From Deltaproteobacteria bacterium (GTDB lineage Bacteria > Desulfobacterota > GWC2-55-46), in the NCBI GenBank assembly GCA_016218105.1, contig JACRET010000018.1:1-57098 (forward strand): DNA of 57,098 nucleotides, written 5' to 3'. The notes beneath the pieces are model-generated. The model did not search any database and was not told the origin of the DNA. It saw nothing but the letters and a program-made list of their open reading frames with translations. How positions within the stretch are numbered: the stretch's first letter is position 1; each line of letters begins with the position of its first letter. Below are positions 27,130-36,423 of the stretch, piece by piece. Both the position numbers and the translations under genes were made by a program.

Positions 27130-27960
27130 TCAGGGTGTTAGCTGAAGGAGCGTGTTTGCCAGCGTGCCGAACTCCTGTAAAGTCAGCGTCTCGCCCCTCC
27201 TCTTGGGGTCTATCCCTGATGCAGCAAGCGCATTAAAGACCAGCTCCCTGTCCAGTCCGAGCGTACCCAGTGCGTTACTGAGCATCTTCCTCCGTGTCCC
27301 GAAGGCGCTTTTTACAACAGACTTGAAGAACTCCTCATCGTCTAACCTTACCTTCGGCTCATCGAGGATCTTGAAGCTTACGATGCTGGAATCCACCTTG
27401 GGCCTGGGCTTGAAGAGGTTACGGGACACATGGAACTCTATCTTTACGTCCGCCCAGACTTGGGAGAGCACTGAAAGGATACCGTAGTCCTTTGTCCCCG
27501 GACGGGCAACTATCCTTTCCGCGACCTCTTTCTGGAACATGAGGACAAGGAGCGTAAACGCCTTTCTTTCATTTATGAATTTAGTCAGTATCGGGCCTGA
27601 GATGTTGTAGGGGAGGTTCGATACCGTCTTTAGCCTGGTTTTATATTCCTCCGCGATCCCTGAGAAAGAGACCTTCAAGGCATCGCTCATTATGAGGCTG
27701 AACCTGTCCGAAGGGAACCGTGCTTTCAGGATATCCGCGAGGTCTTTGTCAGCCTCGATGGCGATGACCTTCGCCCCCGCCTCCAGAAGCCCTTCCGTAA
27801 GCGCGCCCCTGCCCGGGCCGACCTCAAGGACGATATCGTTCTCCTTGACCCCGCCCGTAGCTACTATCTTTCTGATTAAATTCCTGTCCGTGAGGAAGTT
27901 CTGGCCGAAGCGTTTTTTTGGATGGGGAGGCGGATTATCCCTGCGGTCGTCTCCGGGCAT
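27130..27960 (-). CDS. rsmA: 16S rRNA dimethyladenosine transferase
   Basis: Dimethylates two adjacent adenines near the 3' end of 16S rRNA during small-subunit maturation. The 276-residue protein has F-G-Q-N-F-L-T-D near residue 18, the SAM-binding motif L-E-V-G-P-G-R-G-A-L-T near 45, and the N-L-P-Y-N-I catalytic motif near 118. The ATG at 27958-27960 is preferred because GGGAAGGG lies eight bases upstream and it just clears the tsaD stop. An ATG six codons earlier inside tsaD has no ribosome site. It lies directly after tsaD. Confidence 0.94.
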   Translation of the reverse strand: MPGDDRRDNPPPHPKKRFGQNFLTDRNLIRKIVATGGVKENDIVLEVGPGRGALTEGLLEAGAKVIAIEADKDLADILKARFPSDRFSLIMSDALKVSFSGIAEEYKTRLKTVSNLPYNISGPILTKFINERKAFTLLVLMFQKEVAERIVARPGTKDYGILSVLSQVWADVKIEFHVSRNLFKPRPKVDSSIVSFKILDEPKVRLDDEEFFKSVVKSAFGTRRKMLSNALGTLGLDRELVFNALAASGIDPKRRGETLTLQEFGTLANTLLQLTP

Positions 27961-27962
27961 GG

Positions 27963-28982
27963 CTAAAACCCTTCCCATGTGGGCAGCGCGTTCGTGTCGA
28001 GCCCGCCGTAAAGCTTTTTCTTCAGCTGATGATAACCCAGCGCGGCTATAAACGCGCCGTTATCACTGCAGAACTTCGGAGGAGGCATAAACAGCCGTAT
28101 CCCTTCCTCCTGAGCCTTTTCCGCGATCCTCGCCCTTAGCCGCGAGTTGCAGGCGACGCCTCCGGCGACCACCAGGTCTTTGGCCCCTGAAGACTCCAGC
28201 GCCCATAGCGCCTTCATGACAAGCGTATCGACAGCGGCTTCCTGAAAGCTCGCGGCGACGTCTTTAAGGAGGTCCGGGCCTATCCCGCCCTTGTGGTTCC
28301 TCACATAATTCAGCACCGCCGTCTTTATACCGCTGAAACTGAAATCAAGATTCCCCTTGGAGAGATAAGGACGCTTGAATTCGATCGCGTTCGCCCTGCC
28401 CTCTTTAGCGAGCCTGTCGATGGCCGCTCCGCCGGGATAGCCGAGCCCGAGGAGCTTGGCTACCTTATCGAACGCCTCGCCCGCGGCATCGTCCAATGTC
28501 TGCCCGAGTATTTCATAGCTTGTAAAATCTTTATAAAGAAGGAGCGTCGTATGGCCGCCTGAGACGATAAGGGCTACGAAAGGGAATCCGGGGGTCTCTT
28601 TTTCAGGGCCTTGTTCAAAAAGGAACGCCGCGAGCGCGTGCGCTTCGATGTGATTTACGCCGGTAAAGGGGATGCCCGCGCCAAATGAAACGGCTTTAGC
28701 GAAGGAAAGCCCTATAAGTATCGACCCGACGAGGCCCGGCCCCTGAGTGACGGCTATCCCCTCGATATCTTTCAAGGCTACCCCGGCGGCGTCGAGGGCC
28801 TCTTCCACTACGGGGATTATCGATTCGATATGCCTTCTGGAGGCGAGTTCCGGGACGATACCGCCGTACTTCGCGTGTATCGAATCCTGAGAGGATACTA
28901 CAGATGAGAGCACCTTGCGCCCGTTCTCTACTACGGCCGCCGCGGTGTCGTCGCAGGACGATTCTATTCCAAGTACGAGCAT
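27963..28982 (-). CDS. tsaD: tRNA N6-adenosine threonylcarbamoyltransferase TsaD
   Basis: Transfers the threonylcarbamoyl group to A37 of ANN-decoding tRNAs, in complex with TsaB/TsaE. At 339 residues it has the normal length. G-I-E-S-S-C-D-D-T is at the start, the metal-binding H-I-E-A-H near residue 111, and the ASKHA nucleotide-binding S-G-G-H-T-T and C-S-D-N-G-A-F motifs. It ends 3 bases before the rsmA start and begins 3 bases after the cysteine-desulfurase-like gene, so the three form an operon. Confidence 0.95.
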   Translation of the reverse strand: MLVLGIESSCDDTAAAVVENGRKVLSSVVSSQDSIHAKYGGIVPELASRRHIESIIPVVEEALDAAGVALKDIEGIAVTQGPGLVGSILIGLSFAKAVSFGAGIPFTGVNHIEAHALAAFLFEQGPEKETPGFPFVALIVSGGHTTLLLYKDFTSYEILGQTLDDAAGEAFDKVAKLLGLGYPGGAAIDRLAKEGRANAIEFKRPYLSKGNLDFSFSGIKTAVLNYVRNHKGGIGPDLLKDVAASFQEAAVDTLVMKALWALESSGAKDLVVAGGVACNSRLRARIAEKAQEEGIRLFMPPPKFCSDNGAFIAALGYHQLKKKLYGGLDTNALPTWEGF

Positions 28983-28985
28983 GGT

Positions 28986-30110
28986 TTATTTCGCTATGGT
29001 TCTTATGGCTCTTAAGAGCTCTTCTATATCTTTTTCAGCCGTAAAGTATCCCGGGCTTACCCTTATCGCGCCGTCGGGGTGGGTGCCGGCTTCCCGGTGC
29101 GCCTCAGGCGCGCAGTGCGCGCCCGTCCTGACGAGAATGGAAAACTCCTCATCGAGCCTTGAGCCCACTTCAGCTGGGGTCTTCCCCTCGATATTAAACG
29201 CCACTAGCGACGCCCTCTTTGAGGCGTCCAGGGTGCCTATGATCCTGATGCGCCGGTTTTCATTCAAGCCTGATATTATCTCCCTCACAAGCGACACCTC
29301 GTGCGAGCGTATCTTCTCAACGCCTTCTTTTAGAAGAAACTCAACGCCTGCAGAAAGCCCGCCGACGCCGGGCGTATTCATGGTGCCGGACTCCAGCCTT
29401 TCGGGTATCTCGAGCACCACTTCCATCTCACCCGTGCCGCCGTTTACCAGGGCTTCGGGCTCTATGCCTTCCCTGAGGTAAAGAAACCCCGTCCCCTGCG
29501 GGCCGAAAAGGGCCTTGTGGCCGGTAGCCGCCAGTATATCGATGTTCATGTAATCCGCGTCTGTCGGGAGAGCGCCTACGGTCTGCGCCCCGTCTACCAT
29601 GAAGATAACGCCTTTTTGCCTGCAGAGCCTGCCTATCTCCCTTATGTCCTGCAGAGAGCCGAAGACGTTGGAGGCATGGGAGACGCAAACGATCCTGGTC
29701 TCTTTTATAATAGCCTTCTCCACATCCTTTAATGCGATAAAGCCCTCGAGGCAAGGCCTTACCTTGGTGACCTTGACGCCCCCTTCGGAAAGCCTTCCAA
29801 GCGTCTTTACAACAGAATTATGCTCAAAAGACGTCGTTACGGCGTGGTCGCCCGGCTTAAGGATCCCTTTAAGGGCTATATTTATCGCCTCCGTCGCGTT
29901 CTTTGTAAAAACGACCCTTGAGGAATCGGGGATATTTATGAGTCTTGCGACAGCTTCCCTGGCGGCGTATATTACGCGGCTCGCCTCAATGGCCATCCTG
30001 TGGCTGGCCCGTCCGGGATTGCCGCTTATATGGCGCAGTACATGGTCTATCCTCTTATAGACCTCTTCCGGTTTCGGGAAAGACGTCGCGGCGTTATCGA
30101 GATATATCAT
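28986..30110 (-). CDS. Cysteine desulfurase family protein (class V aminotransferase fold)
   Basis: A PLP enzyme of 374 residues of the family that releases sulfur from cysteine. The start I-Y-L-D-N-A-A-T-S-F-P-K-P, the PLP Lys in T-G-H-K-A-L-F-G-P near residue 200, S-F-E-H-N-S-V near 97, and a catalytic Cys in R-T-G-A-H-C-A-P near 340 are all present. It is more like the stand-alone EF2568-type desulfurases than IscS or NifS, and no IscU-like scaffold lies nearby. It is the first gene of the unit with tsaD and rsmA. Sulfur delivery to tRNA modification is possible but unproven. Confidence 0.87.
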   Translation of the reverse strand: MIYLDNAATSFPKPEEVYKRIDHVLRHISGNPGRASHRMAIEASRVIYAAREAVARLINIPDSSRVVFTKNATEAINIALKGILKPGDHAVTTSFEHNSVVKTLGRLSEGGVKVTKVRPCLEGFIALKDVEKAIIKETRIVCVSHASNVFGSLQDIREIGRLCRQKGVIFMVDGAQTVGALPTDADYMNIDILAATGHKALFGPQGTGFLYLREGIEPEALVNGGTGEMEVVLEIPERLESGTMNTPGVGGLSAGVEFLLKEGVEKIRSHEVSLVREIISGLNENRRIRIIGTLDASKRASLVAFNIEGKTPAEVGSRLDEEFSILVRTGAHCAPEAHREAGTHPDGAIRVSPGYFTAEKDIEELLRAIRTIAK

Positions 30111-30469
30111 CTGCTGCCTTCCATTGATGATTTAAAAAAGTCATATACCCCCGTCAAAGCCGGGGGCTTGAAAGACGCCCCTCAAAGGGGCTAAATGCAA
30201 AAAAATTAACAACCATACAAAACATCCCCTCCCTCGATGGGAGGGGATTGAGGGGAGGGTGATCTTTTCACCCCCACCCAAGCCCTCCCCCATCAAGGCG
30301 GAGGGTTTTATGAGGACAGACTGCACTGAGTTAGATTCCCGAAACCGTCAAACTTCTGTGAGTTCCCCGGCAAAGCCGGGGTTTACCCGTGATTAATTAT
30401 GATAGCACTTTTCCATTTCAAGTTCATCTGATATCTGGAGGATAAACCTGGGAGAGGGGCGGGTTTAAG
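30111..30469. other. Hairpin-rich intergenic region
   Basis: No gene is supported in these 359 bases. They contain a string of perfect or near-perfect dyads: CCCCCG/CGGGGG (30148-30166), GCCCC/GGGGC (about 30177-30191), ATCCCCTCCC/GGGAGGGGAT (30224-30248), CCCTCCCCC/GGAGGG (about 30283-30306) and CCCCGGC/GCCGGGG (about 30364-30382). It lies between the hybrid kinase gene upstream in chromosome order (stop at 30470) and the desulfurase start. Such C/G-strand-biased hairpin clusters are common intergenic repeats, and function is not established. Confidence 0.5.
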
Positions 30470-33301
30470 CTATTCGCCGCTGACCACGACGTTTATGATC
30501 CTGCTGAACTCGGATACCCTGTAAGGCTTCGCCACTACCCCGCTGAACCCGTATTTATGAAAGTCCGCCATGATAGGGTCTTTGGAGTATCCGCTTGAGA
30601 CTATGGCCTTTAGCTTAGGGTCTATCCGGAGGAGCTCTTTTACCGCCTCTTTTCCGCCCATGCCGCCGGGGACGGTAAGATCAAGTATGACGGCATCGAA
30701 AGGGGCGCCGGATTCCCGCGCCTTTCTAAAGAGCTCTATGGCTTCTTTTCCTTCCGCCGCGAACGACGGCTCGTACCCAAGCATACTCAGCATCTCCCCC
30801 ATGACATCCCTTACAAGCTCCTCATCATCCATTACAAGTATTCTGCCTTTGCCGGAGATTATGTCATCATTTACCGGTTTGGACTTCTGTTCCGTGCCGC
30901 CAGCCGAAGGCAGGTAGATATGCACCGCCGTACCCTTGCCCGGCGTTGATTCGGCCGTTATGCAGCCGCAGTGCTTTTTTATTATTGAATATGTCACGGC
31001 GAGCCCCAATCCGCTCGCCTTCTGCTTTGTCGTAAAGAACGGGTCAAATATCTTTGCCAATACCTTTGGGGAAATCCCCATGCCGTAGTCGATTACGGAG
31101 ATCTTCACATAATCCCCAGGGTTGACAGGGACTGATTCTTTGCCCCTTATGGTTATATTCTCCGCCTTTACTTCTATCGTCCCGCCGTCCGGCATCGCCT
31201 CCGCGGCGTTCAGAAGCACGTTGTTCATCACCTGGGTCATCTGGCCCTGATCGACGTCGATCTTCCAGAGGCTGTCGGGTATCGAGAACCTGCATGTGGC
31301 CTCTCTCCCGTGGAGTATGAGCCGCGCGCAGTTCCTTACGAGGTCTTCAACCGAAACCGCTTCCTTTACAGGCTCTCCGCCTTTTGAGAAAGTCAGCAGC
31401 TGTTTTGTCAGCTCCTTTGACCGGAGCGCGGCTTTTTCAATTTCATCCAGCGTATCATAAGGCTTGTCTTCAGGCTTAAGGAGCGTCTTGGCTATCGAGA
31501 CGTTTCCGAGGATGCCGAGCAGCAGGTTGTTGAAATCATGGGCTATGCCGCCGGCCAGCACGCCGATCGACTCAAGTTTCTGGGCTTTGAGAAGCTCCTT
31601 CTCCATTTTCTTCCGCTCTGTTATGTCCTGGACGGTGCCGGCCATACGAATGGCCTTGCCGTCTTTTCCGAATGTCACCTCGGCCTTCTCATGCACTATG
31701 CGCTCAGTCCCGCCGGGTAGTATTATCCTGTGATCCATTTCGTATGGCTTCCTTCCGTTGACCGCGTCGTCAACAGACCTGCTTACGAACGCTCTGTCAT
31801 CGGGGTGGACGGAATTCATGAACGCCTCGTATGTGGCCCCGAACTCCTGCGGTTTGAGCCCGAATATCCTGTATATCTCATCAGACCAAAAAAGCTTGTT
31901 ATTTACCACATCCCAGTCCCAGTTGCCGAGGTGCGCTATCTGCTGGGCCTCATTGAGGCGTTCCTCGCTCCTCTTCAATTCCTCCTCCGCCTGTTTTCTT
32001 TCGGTGATATCGGTAGAGATGCCGCATACGCAGCCCGGAATTACGGGTATCGGGAACTTTATGGAAATATATGTGCGCACCGTCCCGTCAGGGTGAAACG
32101 CTTCTTCCTCAAATACAAGAGGCACCCCCGCTTCCAGCACTTTCGCGTCGTTCTCCCTGAATTTATCAGCTATCCCTTTCGGAAAAATGTGGTAATCGCT
32201 CTTGCTCTTGATATCCGCCCTGCTTACATTGAACAGCTGCTCATAACACCTGTTTATAAGCATGTATCTGCCTCTGGCGTCTTTCATGTATATTACCGCC
32301 ATCGAATTGTCGATGATGGCCTGCAGGATATCGGAACTCTTTCTCTTCTCATCCTCAGCCCTCTTCCTCTCCAATTCAAGGGATGCGCGTTCCGCGAATA
32401 TTTTAAGTATTGAAACCGCCTCCTCCCCGTCCTCCATCGGCCTTGTGTCCATGGCGGCAAGAAAACCAAGCGGGGCGCCTTTCGAGTCGAAGAGCGGGAC
32501 GCCGAGGTAGCTTTCTATATTCATCTGAGCCAGGCAGGTGTTATTCGGGAACAGTTCACGGACGCCCCTTGGGTAAAAAACAAATGTATTATTTCCGATA
32601 ATCTCCCTGCATGGAGTATCCGCGAGGTCTTCCTCGCAATTATCCGCAAAACTCCCGTCCGCCCAGACGGCCCTTGTTATCACCCTGTCCTTATTCTCTC
32701 CGGTAAGCTCACACACGCCGGAGTAATGTATATGCAGCGCCATGGCAAGGTGATGAACGAGCGAAAGGAGGAATTCTTCCCCGTCAAAAGACGATGTGCC
32801 GTCAAGTATCGCGCGAAGCATCTCCTCCGCCCTGAGCCTTTTTTTGACCTCGTCCCCGGCTTCCTTATTGGCTTTGATGAGATCCGACGTCCTCTCCCTT
32901 ACGGTGCGCTCCAGCGCCTCATACGCTTTTCCAAGCCTTTCCTGTTCCCTCTTGCGCCCGGTAATATCCCGCTTGATCCCAAGCACCAGTTCGGCCCCGG
33001 CTATCTTAAGGGGCTTAACAGTCATCTCGACCCAGACCTCTCCCCCGTCCTTTTTCCGCATCCGGTACTCAGGGATAAGCGCGCCCTCCCTCCAATACCT
33101 TTTACCGTGTTCGAAAGCCCTTTCTATATCCTCCGGGAAAAGGAGCAGACTGATATCGGATACGAGGAACTCCTCTCTTGTAAAACCGAACATGGCGCAC
33201 CCGGCCGGATTTACGTCTATATAGCGCCCCTTGAGGTCTATTATAAACATGCCGTCGAGAGCGGCCTCGAATATTGAGCTATGCAGGTCTTTTTGTGACA
33301 T
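30470..33301 (-). CDS. Hybrid sensor histidine kinase with PAS, GAF and receiver domains
   Basis: A 943-residue cytoplasmic hybrid kinase; no transmembrane helix is seen. In order: PAS (about 8-115), a coiled coil (118-165), GAF (170-320), two more PAS domains (about 325-440 and 455-570), a dimerisation domain with the phosphoacceptor in G-G-I-A-H-D-F-N-N-L-L (near 600), an ATPase domain with D-Y-G-M-G-I-S and F-T-T-K...G-L-G-L, and a C-terminal receiver with the phospho-Asp in V-I-L-D-L-T-V-P (near 870). The start is the ATG at 33299-33301, with AAAGGA upstream. The frame stays open for 23 more codons, but those belong to a palindromic repeat. No separate response regulator or output gene is adjacent, so signal and target are unknown. 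Confidence 0.88.
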   Translation of the reverse strand: MSQKDLHSSIFEAALDGMFIIDLKGRYIDVNPAGCAMFGFTREEFLVSDISLLLFPEDIERAFEHGKRYWREGALIPEYRMRKKDGGEVWVEMTVKPLKIAGAELVLGIKRDITGRKREQERLGKAYEALERTVRERTSDLIKANKEAGDEVKKRLRAEEMLRAILDGTSSFDGEEFLLSLVHHLAMALHIHYSGVCELTGENKDRVITRAVWADGSFADNCEEDLADTPCREIIGNNTFVFYPRGVRELFPNNTCLAQMNIESYLGVPLFDSKGAPLGFLAAMDTRPMEDGEEAVSILKIFAERASLELERKRAEDEKRKSSDILQAIIDNSMAVIYMKDARGRYMLINRCYEQLFNVSRADIKSKSDYHIFPKGIADKFRENDAKVLEAGVPLVFEEEAFHPDGTVRTYISIKFPIPVIPGCVCGISTDITERKQAEEELKRSEERLNEAQQIAHLGNWDWDVVNNKLFWSDEIYRIFGLKPQEFGATYEAFMNSVHPDDRAFVSRSVDDAVNGRKPYEMDHRIILPGGTERIVHEKAEVTFGKDGKAIRMAGTVQDITERKKMEKELLKAQKLESIGVLAGGIAHDFNNLLLGILGNVSIAKTLLKPEDKPYDTLDEIEKAALRSKELTKQLLTFSKGGEPVKEAVSVEDLVRNCARLILHGREATCRFSIPDSLWKIDVDQGQMTQVMNNVLLNAAEAMPDGGTIEVKAENITIRGKESVPVNPGDYVKISVIDYGMGISPKVLAKIFDPFFTTKQKASGLGLAVTYSIIKKHCGCITAESTPGKGTAVHIYLPSAGGTEQKSKPVNDDIISGKGRILVMDDEELVRDVMGEMLSMLGYEPSFAAEGKEAIELFRKARESGAPFDAVILDLTVPGGMGGKEAVKELLRIDPKLKAIVSSGYSKDPIMADFHKYGFSGVVAKPYRVSEFSRIINVVVSGE

Positions 33302-33318
33302 GGGTTCCTTTAGCGGTT

Positions 33319-33475
33319 TAATAGTCTGCTGAAAAAGTCCATCTGCTTCGTTGTCATTGTCGCTCGTCACTGCGGCGTACAGACAAAGTACGCCTCATTC
33401 CTCGCTTCTCGACGCCTTGCAGCTGGAAGCTTTTTGAGCAGCCTAAACAAATTCCGTTTTTTCAGCAACCTTTTA
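33319..33475. repeat. Palindromic MITE-like repeat, copy 2
   Basis: Same orientation as copy 1. The ends are TTAATAGTCTGCTGAAAAAG and the complement of AAAAGGTTGCTGAAAAAAC, with an internal hairpin GGCGTA...TACGCC. The right end reaches the TAA stop of comM (33473-33475), and the left end lies 18 bases before the hybrid kinase ATG. It fills almost the whole comM-kinase gap. Confidence 0.85.
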
Positions 33476-34999
33476 AATGAGCTGCCTGTCCAAAGTTCTG
33501 TACTGTATCGCCTCCGAGAGATGATGGGACATTATCTTTTCTTCCCGCTCCAGGTCGGCGATGGTCCTGGCGACCTTCAATATGCGCGTATACGCCCTGG
33601 CGGAAAGCCCCAATCTGTCTACGGCGGACTCAAGCAGGCGCGAAGACTCGGCGCCAAGCTCACAATATTTTTTTATAAGCCTTGCCGGCAGCCTGCTGTT
33701 TGAGAATATCTTCTTGTCCTTGAACCGCTCGGCCTGCACCATTCTCGCGCCGTCCACGCGCGCCTTTACCTCAAGCGATGTCTCGCCTTTCCTCTCCTGG
33801 TTCAGCTCCTTGAAGCGAACCGCCGGGACATCGCAGTGTATGTCTATCCTGTCGAGCAGCGGCCCGGATATCTTTCCCCTGTACTGCATGACCTGCTTCG
33901 GGGTGCAGACGCATTCCTTGTGGGCATCCCCGTAAAATCCGCACGGGCAAGGGTTCATCGATCCCACCAGCATGAACTCGGATGGGTAGGTCAGGGACAT
34001 CGAAGCCCTTGAGATAGAGACCTTTCCATCCTCTATGGGCTGCCTCAGTACCTCAAGGACGTTCTTCTTGAATTCGGGGAGTTCATCCAGAAAAAGCACC
34101 CCGTTATGCGCGAGGCTTACCTCTCCGGGCCTCGGTATCCTGCCGCCCCCTATAAGGCCAGCGTCCGAGATCGTATGGTGCGGAGACCTGAACGGCCTCT
34201 GTGTCACAAGGGCCGCGCCCGGCGTAAGCGCCCCGGCTACGCTGTGCACCTTGGTAGTCTCTATCGCCTCGTCCAGCGACATGTCGGGCAGTATCCCCGG
34301 AAGCCTCATCGCGAGCATGGTTTTACCCGAGCCCGGCGGCCCTATCATGAGCATGTTATGCCCCCCTGCCGCCGATACCTCAAGGGCCCTCTTCACATGG
34401 GCCTGCCCTTTCACTTCCGCCAGGTCAAGGAGGTTTCCTTCCGTTCTTTTGGAAAATCCCTTGATATCGACCCTGCACGGCTCTAATATCTTTTCTCCGT
34501 TGAGGAATTCAACGACCCCCGAGAGCGTATCTATGCCGAAGACGTCCACCCCCTCGACAAGCGCGGCCTCTTCCATGTTTTCGCCGGGTAAAATCAGTTT
34601 TTTGCCCGACTCCCTCGCGGAAACGGCGACCGATAACGCCCCGCGCACAGGCTTGACCGTCCCGTCAAGCGAAAGCTCGCCTAAAATAATATACTCGCTG
34701 AGGCGTTCCGGGTTTATGACCCCTTCCGCCATCAGTATGCCTATCGCCACGGGCAGATCGAACGTAGTCCCTTCTTTCTTGATATGGGCTGGGGCCAGGT
34801 TTACGGTTATTCTTTTAGCGGGGAAGGCGTAGCCGGAGTTCTTTATGGCGGATTTGACCCTGTCCTTGCTCTCTTTTACCGCATTGTCGGGAAGCCCTAC
34901 GGTCGAGAAGGAAGGCAGACCCCTGGATATATCGACCTCTACTTCTATCAGATAGGCATCTATGCCCAGGGTTGCGCTGGTAAGTACTTTAGCGAGCAT
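33473..34999 (-). CDS. comM: ComM/YifB family Mg chelatase-like AAA ATPase
   Basis: ComM is a hexameric helicase that promotes branch migration during natural transformation. The 508-residue protein has an N-terminal Lon-like fold (about 1-180), a Walker A G-P-P-G-S-G-K-T-M near residue 215, Walker B V-L-F-L-D-E-L-P-E near 285, a zinc-ribbon region with N-P-C-P-C-G...C-V-C near 345, and the C-terminal Mg_chelatase_C domain. The ATG at 34997-34999 is chosen. A TTG six codons upstream has no ribosome site. No other competence gene is in the window, so a general recombination role is also possible. Confidence 0.92.
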   Translation of the reverse strand: MLAKVLTSATLGIDAYLIEVEVDISRGLPSFSTVGLPDNAVKESKDRVKSAIKNSGYAFPAKRITVNLAPAHIKKEGTTFDLPVAIGILMAEGVINPERLSEYIILGELSLDGTVKPVRGALSVAVSARESGKKLILPGENMEEAALVEGVDVFGIDTLSGVVEFLNGEKILEPCRVDIKGFSKRTEGNLLDLAEVKGQAHVKRALEVSAAGGHNMLMIGPPGSGKTMLAMRLPGILPDMSLDEAIETTKVHSVAGALTPGAALVTQRPFRSPHHTISDAGLIGGGRIPRPGEVSLAHNGVLFLDELPEFKKNVLEVLRQPIEDGKVSISRASMSLTYPSEFMLVGSMNPCPCGFYGDAHKECVCTPKQVMQYRGKISGPLLDRIDIHCDVPAVRFKELNQERKGETSLEVKARVDGARMVQAERFKDKKIFSNSRLPARLIKKYCELGAESSRLLESAVDRLGLSARAYTRILKVARTIADLEREEKIMSHHLSEAIQYRTLDRQLI

Positions 35000-35121
35000 T
35001 ACGGAAAACCGATCCAAGCCATGTAGTTAAAACAGTATGATATCCCTGGCTTTAATCTATCAGGAAAGCTCTAAAGACTCAAGTGAAAGGTATCTCCGAT
35101 GTTCAGCATGTTTTTAAATTT

Positions 35122-36423
35122 TTAAAGTTTTTTCCCCTTCCCTAAACTTTCCTTGAAGTAAACGTTCACATTGTCAAGCGCGCAGAAACTCCCGCACATG
35201 GTGCAGGTATCTGGCTCGGCCGGGCTCCGGCTCGCCCTTATCTCCCCGGCGCGCTCCCCGAAAAGGCCGCACCTGTACTGGTCGTCCCATTTAAGGTCGC
35301 GCCTTGCCTTGCTCATATCCATATCGCGGCCTTTTTTCCCGAGCTTCACCATGTCTCCGACATGCGCGGCGATCCTGGCGGCCCTTACGCCTTCGACAAC
35401 GTCGTCCCTGTTCGGGAGCGCGAGGTGCTCAGCCGGGGTCACATAGCATATCAGGTCAGCCCCGTATCTCGCGGCCTCAGCCGCGCCTATGGCGGCTGAT
35501 ATATGGTCGTATCCGGCCGCTATATCGGTAGTAAGCGGCCCTAGCACATAAAAAGGCGCGTCCGCGCTCATCCTCTTCTGCAATTTTACGTTCGCCTCTA
35601 TGTCATCCAACGGAAGATGGCCAGGGCCCTCGCACATCATCTGGCATCCCATATCCTGCCCGATCTCCGCCAACTCGCAGTTGATAAGCAGTTCCTGAAC
35701 CTGCGCCCGGTCGAGGCTGTCGTGTATCGCGCCGGCCCGCAGCCCGTTGCCGAGGCTTAATACGCAATCATACTTCTTAAGTATCTCGACGACACGGTCG
35801 AATTTTTCGTAGAGGGGGTTTTCCTTCCCGTTGCTCATCATCCAGCCCACCATGTAAGACCCGCCCCTTGAAACGAGCCCGCCGTAACGGTAACCCTGTT
35901 TGTTAAGCCTCTCTATCGTTAGCCTGTTTATGCCGCAGTGCACGGCCATAAAGGATATCCCGTCGCTGCACTGCCTCTCCAGCACGTCGAAGAGCAGCTC
36001 TTCCGTCAGCTTGTTGGGGTCGTGATATTTTTCTATAGCCTCTTTGAACGCCTGATACAACGGGACGCTCCCGACGGAAAGGGAGATGCTCCCGAGCACT
36101 TCTTTCCTTATCGCGTCGAGGTCTCCTCCCACGGAGAGCTCCATCAACGTGTCGGCCCCAGCCTCTTCAGCGGCTCTGGCCTTCTCGACCTCAGCCTTCA
36201 CATCGATGATGTCCGAAGACGTTCCGATCGACGCGTTTACCTTTGTACGGAGCCCCTGGCCTATTCCTACGAGCCTTGCCTTCCTGTTTATATTATTGGG
36301 GATGACGGCCTTGCCCTCTGCTATCATTTTTCTTACGTATTCGGGCGAAACCCCTTCGGAAGAGGCTGCCTCCTCCATTTCTCCGGTTATAACACCCTTC
36401 CTTGCCGCCTCGATCTGCGTCAT
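35122..36423 (-). CDS. thiC: ThiC-family radical SAM synthase (ThiC or its paralogue BzaF)
   Basis: ThiC turns aminoimidazole ribotide into the thiamine pyrimidine. Its paralogue BzaF turns the same substrate into 5-hydroxybenzimidazole, the lower-ligand precursor of anaerobic cobalamin. The 433-residue protein has the fold and the C-terminal iron-sulfur site Cys407-x2-Cys410-x3-Cys414 (C-T-M-C-G-S-F-C); ThiC of the E. coli type has one more residue in the second gap. T-D-I-A-A-G-Y-D-H replaces the more common T-D-I-A-P-G-Y-D-H. Its ATG overlaps the cobB stop (ATGA), and it is the last gene of a cobalamin-riboswitch operon carrying cobT. That context favours a lower-ligand role; the sequence alone does not decide. 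Confidence 0.85.
   Translation of the reverse strand: MTQIEAARKGVITGEMEEAASSEGVSPEYVRKMIAEGKAVIPNNINRKARLVGIGQGLRTKVNASIGTSSDIIDVKAEVEKARAAEEAGADTLMELSVGGDLDAIRKEVLGSISLSVGSVPLYQAFKEAIEKYHDPNKLTEELLFDVLERQCSDGISFMAVHCGINRLTIERLNKQGYRYGGLVSRGGSYMVGWMMSNGKENPLYEKFDRVVEILKKYDCVLSLGNGLRAGAIHDSLDRAQVQELLINCELAEIGQDMGCQMMCEGPGHLPLDDIEANVKLQKRMSADAPFYVLGPLTTDIAAGYDHISAAIGAAEAARYGADLICYVTPAEHLALPNRDDVVEGVRAARIAAHVGDMVKLGKKGRDMDMSKARRDLKWDDQYRCGLFGERAGEIRASRSPAEPDTCTMCGSFCALDNVNVYFKESLGKGKKL

Noticed and set aside
31730..32413. A 227-codon plus-strand frame opposite the hybrid kinase
   Set aside because: It is antisense to PAS and GAF domains that read well on the minus strand.
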